NCBI GenBank assembly: GCA_035560555.1
Contig: DATMZF010000037.1
Span: 1 to 26,978 of the forward strand
DNA length: 26,978 bases
Source of the DNA: UBA11090 sp035560555
Lineage (GTDB): Bacteria > Spirochaetota > Spirochaetia > Treponematales > Rectinemataceae
Direction: 5' to 3'
Shown here: piece by piece, positions 7,258 to 12,735 of the stretch
Layout of the letters: each line of letters starts with the position of its first letter
Numbering within the stretch: position 1 is the stretch's first letter
Notes under the pieces: model-generated
The model's input: only the letters and a program-made list of their open reading frames with translations
Told to the model about the DNA's origin: nothing
Databases searched by the model: none
Translations under genes and position numbers: made by a program

Positions 7258-8791
7258 TGTTCACCTCGATCATCTCTTTTAGTAGTATATCTTCCGACGG
7301 CGGAATCGCGTAGGAACGTTTTATCTTCCCTTTCTGCATCACCAGTACCCTGTCGGAGACCACGAGGAGTTCGGCGGGATCCCCGGAAAGATAAATGATG
7401 GATTTCCCTTTCGACGCGAGATCGCGCACCATCGCGTAGATCTGTTCCTTCGTGGCGACATCGATGCCGCGCGTAGGCTCATCCAGAATAAGAACTTTCG
7501 GGGAGGCGAGGAGCCATCGAGCCAGGACGCATTTTTGCTGGTTCCCGCCGCTCAGGAATTTTACCCGCTGATCCAGGCTGGCGAACTTGATTGAAAGCTG
7601 GACGGCCACCGCCGTCGCGCGGTTTTTTTCCTTTTTCGCGTCGATGCATCCGAATTTGACGATGCTGGGCAGGGATGAAAGGGAAATATTGCTCTGGATG
7701 TCCTGATCGAGAATCAGCCCCTGCGTTTTGCGGTCTTCCGGTGCCATGCCGATCCCGTGGTTGACCCCATCGTAAGGGGAACGGAGCTGTATCGGCCTGC
7801 CCTCCAAGGTTATAGAACCGCTGTGGCTGACCGACGCGCCGGAGAGCGTACGCGCCAGTTCCGTCTTGCCCGATCCCACGACACCGGCGATTCCGAGCAC
7901 TTCGCCCGCGCGGAGTTCGAATGAAATACCCGAAAATTCGGCGCGGCGACCGAGGTTCTTTACCACCAGTTCTTCTTTTTCGGCGTGAGCCCTTACAAAG
8001 GGCTTACGTTCCGCCACTTCCTTGCCGAGCATCAGGGTGACAATTTCCTTGATCGGCAAAAGGGGCGAGACGCGTTCGGCGACGATTTTCCCGTCGCGGA
8101 TCACTGTCGCGCTGTCGGCGATGCTTTTCACTTCGTCCAGGAAATGCGTGATGAAGACGACGCTCATCCCTTGCCGCCTCAGGTCGCCGACGGTCTTGAA
8201 CAGGAGCGCGGTTTCCCGAGAGCTGAGGGCGTCGGTGGGCTCATCCATTATGATGATGCTGCTGTCGCGCGACACCGCCTTCATTATCTCGGCCATCTTT
8301 TTCTGCGCGGGGCTGAGATCGCGGACCTTCGTCGCGGATGGAATAGCCAGATCGAAGCGCTCGCGGAGTTTTTCGTACTCCGCCTGCATGAGCTTGTCGT
8401 TCAGTATCCCCGAACCCTTTATGGATTCGCGGCCTAGAAATAGATTTTCGATGATGGTCAGGGTGGGAATGAGGCTCGATTCCTGGTGCACGACGCTGAT
8501 TCCCGCCCTGTAGGCATGGATGGGTTTGCTGAATTGGACCGGTTTGTCGTGAAGGAAGATCTGTCCACTGTCCGCGCAATAGACGCCGGAGAGAATCTTC
8601 ATGAGCGTCGATTTTCCCGCCCCGTTGGCGCCGAGAAAAGCGACGACTTCGCCTTTTCGGAGATAGAAATCGACGTTGTCCAGAACCCGGACGCCCAGGA
8701 AGCTTTTTGAAATGTTCTTCATGGCGAGGATGATGGGAGGGGCGGCCGCATTTCCGCTCTCCGACGTTCGCGGATTATCTTGAATGTTCAT
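7247..8791 (-). CDS. sugar ABC transporter double ATPase (RbsA/MglA family)
   Basis: Two ABC cassettes in one 514-residue chain power the sugar permease from the cytoplasmic side. Cassette 1 has Walker A GANGAGKST (54-62), Q-loop VVHQESSLIPTL, signature LSPAQ (159-163, departing from LSGGQ/LSIGQ), Walker B IIIMDEP and switch FITHFLDEV (H216). Cassette 2 has Walker A GVVGSGKTE, a canonical LSGGNQQK (413-420), Walker B LILDEPTRGID, and YLSGDPAEL where RbsA proteins usually have an ISSELPE-like stretch without His. Such asymmetry is normal for this family. The ATG overlaps the stop of the preceding gene as ATGA. Cassette 1 is the closest relative in the window of the cassette fused to the histidine kinase, and the two align across most of their length. 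Confidence 0.95.
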   Translation of the reverse strand: MNIQDNPRTSESGNAAAPPIILAMKNISKSFLGVRVLDNVDFYLRKGEVVAFLGANGAGKSTLMKILSGVYCADSGQIFLHDKPVQFSKPIHAYRAGISVVHQESSLIPTLTIIENLFLGRESIKGSGILNDKLMQAEYEKLRERFDLAIPSATKVRDLSPAQKKMAEIMKAVSRDSSIIIMDEPTDALSSRETALLFKTVGDLRRQGMSVVFITHFLDEVKSIADSATVIRDGKIVAERVSPLLPIKEIVTLMLGKEVAERKPFVRAHAEKEELVVKNLGRRAEFSGISFELRAGEVLGIAGVVGSGKTELARTLSGASVSHSGSITLEGRPIQLRSPYDGVNHGIGMAPEDRKTQGLILDQDIQSNISLSSLPSIVKFGCIDAKKEKNRATAVAVQLSIKFASLDQRVKFLSGGNQQKCVLARWLLASPKVLILDEPTRGIDVATKEQIYAMVRDLASKGKSIIYLSGDPAELLVVSDRVLVMQKGKIKRSYAIPPSEDILLKEMIEVNNER

Positions 8792-10053
8792 TTGGAGTCC
8801 TCGTGATGCGGTGACATCGCGTCTATCGACGCTATCGCATCCATCGACGCTATCGCGTCGATATGACGCTTGGGCACGTACAGTATATTCCAGCAGACGG
8901 CGATGTTCTGGCCTTCGAGACTTTCCAGGTACGAGTCGCGCACGCCGTCGTCGATCTGAGTATTGTAGGCTTCGTGCTGGACCAGCTCGATGCCCGCGTA
9001 GATTTCAGGTTTGGGAGCCGCGGCGGGATCGATTTTCCGCTGACAGCGGAGCAGTTCCGACGCGGCGAGCGAAGCCGGGAAATTTCCTTTCCGGCGAACG
9101 GCACCCAGGTTTTCACGGTCTATTCCGGACAGCTCGGAGACGAAGTTCACGGCCTTCGACGCGTCGACGCCCGATTCTTCAAGTCCCTTCATCATGAGGA
9201 AAAATTCCAGGGGCATCCCTGCCGGAGCCCAGGCTTTGCAGTAGAGCATCGGTTTCATGAAATCAGCGTGGCGCGACAGCGAGCGGTAATCTTGGCCGAC
9301 GAAACCGGCCAGCGAGGGCGCGAAGAGATCCAGGCCGACGCTGAGGCCTTCCGCGTGAGCGGCATCGGCGTAACGAGCCACCGCGTTATTGACCATCCGC
9401 GAGCGGAATTGAAATGCTTTCTCCGCACTCTCCAGAAAAGCTTGGGGACTGCCGATGCCATGAGCGGCGTGCCGGACGAAGAGCGAAGCCAGATCCGGCC
9501 ATTCCTCGCCGCTCCACTCGCGATAGGCTTCCTTGCATAGGGGGCAGGAACAGGCGCTCATGAACTCGAGGCCGTTGGCGGGGGAGGGGTACCGTATCCG
9601 GTCGAGGAAGATGCCCCGCGCGCCTATGGATTTCGCCGCCCAAAGCGCGGATTCTATGCCTTTCTCGTCCTTTCCCATGGCGCTGGGACAGTGAAAGAGG
9701 AACTTTTCGTCGCCTTTCCCGATGTTTTCCCAGGCGCCGGTGGAGCCGTATCCCATCCTGCCTTCGGCGTCCTGGACATTGGGAAAAAAAGTCAGGGCCG
9801 CGGGGCGGTCGGCGAAAACCATCACCCACAGAGAAACCCTTGTACCCGCCCTGTCGCAGCGCTCCGTGATCTTTCGAGCCAGATCGCTCGATGAATCGGT
9901 TATGGAAAGAATCAGTTCCAGGGGAGCGAGGGCATCGAGCACATAATCCAGACATGCCAGTATTCCGGTTTCGCCGAAATGAGCCAGCTGTTCGGGGCCG
10001 ACCATCAGCTGCGCGGCGATTTTGCCGCCATTGCTTTTCAGTTTAGGTTCCAT
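8788..10053 (-). CDS. putative TIM-barrel glycoside hydrolase-like protein in a sugar-transport operon
   Basis: No named family is certain. FLDRIRYPS (149-157) and HADFMKPMLY (262-271), with LDLFAPS between them, resemble the barrel strands of putative glycoside hydrolase (GHL/DUF4015-like) proteins. No signal peptide is visible, so it would act in the cytoplasm, perhaps on imported sugar or glycoside. A CxCxxC cluster (C168, C170, C173) could bind metal. The C-terminus carries a six-residue repeat, (I/M)DAIAS, near 398-412. I prefer the ATG at 10053 (421 residues). A GTG at 10122 would overlap the binding-protein stop, but it would translate through a hairpin and add a tail unlike the rest. 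The stop overlaps the RbsA-like start by 4 bp, so it is part of the operon. Confidence 0.75.
   Translation of the reverse strand: MEPKLKSNGGKIAAQLMVGPEQLAHFGETGILACLDYVLDALAPLELILSITDSSSDLARKITERCDRAGTRVSLWVMVFADRPAALTFFPNVQDAEGRMGYGSTGAWENIGKGDEKFLFHCPSAMGKDEKGIESALWAAKSIGARGIFLDRIRYPSPANGLEFMSACSCPLCKEAYREWSGEEWPDLASLFVRHAAHGIGSPQAFLESAEKAFQFRSRMVNNAVARYADAAHAEGLSVGLDLFAPSLAGFVGQDYRSLSRHADFMKPMLYCKAWAPAGMPLEFFLMMKGLEESGVDASKAVNFVSELSGIDRENLGAVRRKGNFPASLAASELLRCQRKIDPAAAPKPEIYAGIELVQHEAYNTQIDDGVRDSYLESLEGQNIAVCWNILYVPKRHIDAIASMDAIASIDAMSPHHEDSK
8816..8870 (-). repeat. 18-bp in-frame tandem repeat at the 3' end of the barrel-protein gene
   Basis: Two 18-base units (8816-8833 and 8834-8851) differ at only two positions, and a partial third copy follows to about 8870. 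In the coding frame they give the (I/M)DAIAS hexapeptide repeat. Because the unit length is a multiple of three, copy-number change would lengthen or shorten the tail without a frameshift. It ends 28 bases before the stop. Confidence 0.75.
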
Positions 10054-10067
10054 TGTTTTCTCTTGAG

Positions 10068-10101
10068 CGGCGGGGAATCCACCGAAGAAGACTCCCCGCC
10101 G
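10068..10101 (-). promoter_or_regulatory. intercistronic stem-loop after the sugar-binding-protein gene
   Basis: CGGCGGGGA (10068-10076) and TCCCCGCCG (10093-10101) are perfect 9-bp arms around a 16-base loop. They lie between the binding-protein stop and the preferred start of the next gene, with no T-tract after the stem. In ABC operons such hairpins often protect the binding-protein mRNA from 3' decay or reduce downstream expression, so that binding protein outnumbers membrane parts. That role is inferred here. Confidence 0.6.
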
Positions 10102-10118
10102 ACTATTGGAGGATGGGA

Positions 10119-11051
10119 TCACATCTCGGGAACGTGTTTGCTCACATTATTCTTGTCGACGATGACGGGAATGACTTCGATGTAGGAATCGATCTTCTTT
10201 CCGGAGAGGTATTCGGCGGTTTTCTGGACGGCCAGGTAGCCCATGTCTATGATGGACGCATAGGCCGTCATATTGACGCTTCCGGCTTTGATCTCGGCCT
10301 GGAGCGCCTTGGAATACTCGAGGGCGGTGATGTATTTACCCTTGAGTCCGGCTTCCCTGATGGCTTTGGCCGCGGCGACCGCTCCGTCCGTCCATTCGGC
10401 GGAGACGAGGTCGAAATCCTGTCCCTTCTGGAGGAAGGCTTCCATGGCGGCGAGCGATCCTTCCTTGGTCCAGCCGGGAATCGCCTGGCTGTAGATGATC
10501 TTGTACTTGCTGTTCGCGAGCTCAGCCCTGAAACCGTCGTTTCTCATGCGCTGGGCGCTGGTTCCCGGCTCGCCTTCGATGAGGACGATGTTCGCGGCTC
10601 TGTCTCCCAGGAGCTGTTTGGCCATCTTGCCCATCATGGTGCCATAGGAGAGGTCGTTGATGCCGATGAAGGTGACGACGCCTGGATACTGCCCGTTCTT
10701 GTCGGGGCCGAGCGTGTTGGTGAAAGTGATGAGGGGGATCTTGGCTTCGTTGCACATTTTTACCGCTGGAAGCAGGGCGAGAGGATCGCGGGAGCAGAGC
10801 ATTATGGCGTCCACGCCCTTGGCCACGAAGTTCTCCACCTGGTTCAGCTGTTTTCCCGCGTCCCATTCGGCGTCGGAATAGGTGAGCTGAAGATTGAACT
10901 CGGCGGCCGCCTTGTCCATGCCCTTGCGCTCCACGGCGAAGAACTCGACGGATCCCGGAAGACAGACGGCGACCTGCTTCTTCTTGGCTTGGGCGGAAAG
11001 GCCGGTTATAAGCACCAACGCGCACAGAAGAACGCCAACGATTCGTTTCAT
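10119..11051 (-). CDS. periplasmic sugar-binding protein (RbsB family)
   Basis: This 310-residue exported receptor begins with a clear signal peptide (MKRIVGVLLCALVLITGLSA, cleavage probably after AQA, about residue 22). It then follows the type I periplasmic-binding fold: VAVCLPGSVEFFAVERKGMD, KGVDAIMLCSRDP, IPLITFTNT, VLIEGEPGTSAQRMRNDGF. It captures a sugar in the periplasm and delivers it to the RbsC-like permease. AGGAGG lies eight bases before the ATG, and a sigma-54 promoter lies 44-60 bases upstream. It is the first gene of the six-gene operon. Ribose, galactose or another small polyol cannot be told apart here, so I give no gene symbol. Confidence 0.93.
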   Translation of the reverse strand: MKRIVGVLLCALVLITGLSAQAKKKQVAVCLPGSVEFFAVERKGMDKAAAEFNLQLTYSDAEWDAGKQLNQVENFVAKGVDAIMLCSRDPLALLPAVKMCNEAKIPLITFTNTLGPDKNGQYPGVVTFIGINDLSYGTMMGKMAKQLLGDRAANIVLIEGEPGTSAQRMRNDGFRAELANSKYKIIYSQAIPGWTKEGSLAAMEAFLQKGQDFDLVSAEWTDGAVAAAKAIREAGLKGKYITALEYSKALQAEIKAGSVNMTAYASIIDMGYLAVQKTAEYLSGKKIDSYIEVIPVIVDKNNVSKHVPEM

Positions 11052-11094
11052 GTAGAAACCTCCTTAGGATAATCTGGAAACTCAAGGTGGTAAT

Positions 11095-11111
11095 AGCAAA
11101 TCCTATGCCAA
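11095..11111 (-). promoter_or_regulatory. sigma-54 (-24/-12) promoter of the sugar operon
   Basis: Read on the minus strand, the sequence is TTGGCATAGGATTTGCT. The invariant GG (complement of 11108-11109) and GC (complement of 11096-11097) are separated by exactly ten bases, and the flanks match the TGGCAC-N5-TTGCW consensus at nearly every position. Transcription should start near 11084, giving a leader of about 33 bases that contains AGGAGG. The operon encodes its own sigma-54 activator. A weak candidate enhancer is the split repeat GATGC-N8-GCATC (11173-11190), about 100 bases upstream of the start. The stronger palindrome at 11262-11289 is an alternative. Confidence 0.85.
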
Positions 11112-11250
11112 GAGACCGACTTGAACGATAAATTTTGCAATGTGCTATTTTCATTCCATGAAATAAATTGTCGATGCGGCGTCCTGCATCAAAAAGCCTA
11201 TGCGCTGGATGTTTCGCTTGTTTTTATATTCTTTGTTCATTATTTAGCAC

Positions 11251-11289
11251 AAAAAAATGCTCTGTCTGTGCCATTACTGGCACAGACAG
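11251..11289 (-). terminator. perfect 12-bp-arm hairpin: terminator of the amino acid binding-protein gene, or enhancer site
   Basis: CTGTCTGTGCCA (11262-11273) and TGGCACAGACAG (11278-11289) pair perfectly around a four-base loop. Read on the minus strand, the stem is followed by AGCA and then seven Ts (11257-11251). It lies 54 bases past the stop of the amino acid binding-protein gene, so a Rho-independent terminator is the simplest reading. It is also a perfect dyad centred about 190 bases upstream of the sigma-54 start, a distance at which NtrC-type activators bind, so it could serve both roles. Confidence 0.7.
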
Positions 11290-11342
11290 GATTCTTGGAA
11301 AGCCGCGTTTGGGGCCTTTCCATGGAGCGGATTGTCGCTGTC

Positions 11343-12140
11343 TTAAGGCTTGTACTCGAAGAACCACTTCGTATTCAGCCTGTCGAGGAATCCCTCGGCC
11401 TTGAGGGCGGCGATGGCGGCGTTGAAGGGGCCGACGAGGTCGGAACCTTTCCTGAAGATGAAGCCGAACTCTTCGGTGCCGAGGGCGCCGCCGACCGATT
11501 TCAGCTTGTTGGGATAGGCTCCGATGTAGCCTTTGCTGGAGGCGGCGTCCATGAGCACCATGTCGATGTCTCCGGCGATCAGGGCCTGGACGGTGGCGCC
11601 GAAGGTCTCGAAAAGCTTGATGCGGGGATTGGCTTCGTCGCCGTCGAGGACGTTATAGACGGCCACATAGAAGTTCGTGGTGCCCGCCTGGGCCCCGATG
11701 AGGAGTTTGGGATTGGCCGAGAAGGCTTTCTCATCCTGGAAGCGGTTTTCGCTTGCGCGCACGAGCATGAACTGCTGGCTGACCATGTAGGGACTGGAGA
11801 AGTCGACCTGGCCTTTCCTTTCGTCCGTTATGGTGATGCCGTCCATGCCCACGTCGAACTGTCCGTCGCGCACTGCCTGGATCATGGTATCCCAGGAGGT
11901 GATCTTCCATTCGATCTTGGCGTTGAGCCGCTTGCCGATCTCGTTCACCGCGTCGTATTCCCATCCCATGGCCTTGCCGGTTTTTGCGTCGACGAAATTG
12001 AGGGGGAGATAGGCGTTTTCGGTCACGGCGACTATTTTTCTTCCCTTGAGGTCGGGAAGCTTGGCGGTTTGGGCGCCGGCGGCGAAGACCATCGCGAAGA
12101 CCATGGCAAAAGCCATAAGCGTGAATGTCATCTTTCGCAC
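11343..12140 (-). CDS. amino acid ABC transporter substrate-binding protein (SBP_bac_3 family)
   Basis: This 265-residue periplasmic receptor has an N-terminal signal peptide rich in Ala, Met, Phe and Val, ending near AAGAQTA (about residue 26). The mature part shows the family pattern: GRKIVAVTENAYLPLNFVD, GWEYDAVNEIGKRL, VRDGQFDVGMDGITITDERK, VDFSSPYMVS, and a late Asp in MVLMDAASS. It should bind a polar or charged amino acid. I chose the GTG at 12140 because AAGGAGG sits six bases upstream; the ATG three codons later would sit too far from it. No permease or ATPase gene adjoins it. The HisM-like permease at 232-1047 is the only possible partner in the window. A hairpin terminator follows. 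Confidence 0.9.
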   Translation of the reverse strand: MRKMTFTLMAFAMVFAMVFAAGAQTAKLPDLKGRKIVAVTENAYLPLNFVDAKTGKAMGWEYDAVNEIGKRLNAKIEWKITSWDTMIQAVRDGQFDVGMDGITITDERKGQVDFSSPYMVSQQFMLVRASENRFQDEKAFSANPKLLIGAQAGTTNFYVAVYNVLDGDEANPRIKLFETFGATVQALIAGDIDMVLMDAASSKGYIGAYPNKLKSVGGALGTEEFGFIFRKGSDLVGPFNAAIAALKAEGFLDRLNTKWFFEYKP

Positions 12141-12231
12141 GAAGAACCTCCTTGTGTGGTTGAGCGGAACCCTTCGAGCCGCGGGTGAGGCCGCGGGATA
12201 GGGCTTTCGATCATTTTTTTATCGATAGGGC

Positions 12232-12261
12232 ATTGTGTCGCCTCACTTCATGTCCTGTCAA
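12232..12261 (-). promoter_or_regulatory. sigma-70-type promoter of the amino acid binding-protein gene
   Basis: On the minus strand TTGACA (complement of 12256-12261) is followed after 18 bases by CACAAT (complement of 12232-12237). The -35 is perfect and the -10 matches four of six. It would give a leader of about 85 bases containing a short CCGCGG/CCGCGG stem. It diverges from the metal-resistance promoter. Confidence 0.5.
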
Positions 12262-12285
12262 GAATCCGGGACGGCGGAATTCATA

Positions 12286-12314
12286 TTGACAGGAATGGGA
12301 CCTGGTGATATCTT
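12286..12314 (+). promoter_or_regulatory. sigma-70-type promoter of the arsR-cadA-type operon
   Basis: TTGACA (12286-12291) and TATCTT (12309-12314) are spaced by 17 bases. The predicted start falls in or at the edge of the operator palindrome at 12320-12349, so repressor binding would block initiation. Confidence 0.6.
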
Positions 12315-12319
12315 ACGAT

Positions 12320-12349
12320 TAAACGATTGCTTAATTGAGCAATCGTTTA
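12320..12349. promoter_or_regulatory. ArsR/SmtB-family operator
   Basis: TAAACGATTGCT (12320-12331) and AGCAATCGTTTA (12338-12349) are perfect 12-base arms around TAATTG. Position (straddling the transcription start, just before the repressor gene), arm length and AT-rich ends fit the 12-2-12-like operators of metal-sensing ArsR repressors. Bound repressor would leave when Cd, Pb or Zn binds. Confidence 0.8.
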
Positions 12350-12373
12350 TATGATTACATCAATGGAGCCGAT

Positions 12374-12724
12374 ATGAACGAAGATATTTGCAGCCAGTTC
12401 GGCATTTCCTGCCAGGACAAGGCGCCTGGGCTGAGGGATTCCCTCCTCGATGTGGCGGGGCTTTCCGAGCTTTTCAAGGCCATGGCCGACGAGTCGCGGA
12501 TAAAGATCCTCTACCTGCTCTCGCAGCAGGAACTCTGCGTCTGCGATCTAGCCTTTCTTCTGGAGACCAATCTGCCGGCCATTTCCCATCATCTGAGGTT
12601 CCTGAGAAGCCTCAACCTCGTGCGTTCGCGCCGGGACGGTAAGCAGGTATTCTACACCCTCTCCGACAGCCATGTGCTGGAACTGCTGCGGATCGCCAGA
12701 AACCACTACATCGAGAAGCTTTAG
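12374..12724 (+). CDS. ArsR/SmtB-family metal-responsive repressor, CadC-like
   Basis: This 116-residue winged-helix repressor would control itself and the metal ATPase gene 11 bases downstream. The recognition region is NLPAISHHLRFLRSLNLV (66-83). Both known CadC metal sites can be assigned. The alpha-3N thiolate site would use C6, C13, C55 and C57 (ELCVCDL). The alpha-5 site would use D98, H100, H111 and E114, with the D-x-H-x10-H-x2-E spacing of SmtB/CadC. In S. aureus CadC the first site senses Cd/Pb/Bi and the second is structural. I chose the ATG at 12374 with GGAG upstream; a TTG at 12335 would start inside the operator. The metal cannot be fixed from sequence, but Cd, Pb or Zn is likely. 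Confidence 0.92.
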   Translation: MNEDICSQFGISCQDKAPGLRDSLLDVAGLSELFKAMADESRIKILYLLSQQELCVCDLAFLLETNLPAISHHLRFLRSLNLVRSRRDGKQVFYTLSDSHVLELLRIARNHYIEKL

Positions 12725-12735
12725 CGAGGCGGAAA

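Noticed and set aside
11128..11152. Second GG-N10-GC pair on the minus strand upstream of the sugar operon
   Set aside because: It reads TGGAA/TAGCA, a much poorer match than the -24/-12 element at 11095-11111.
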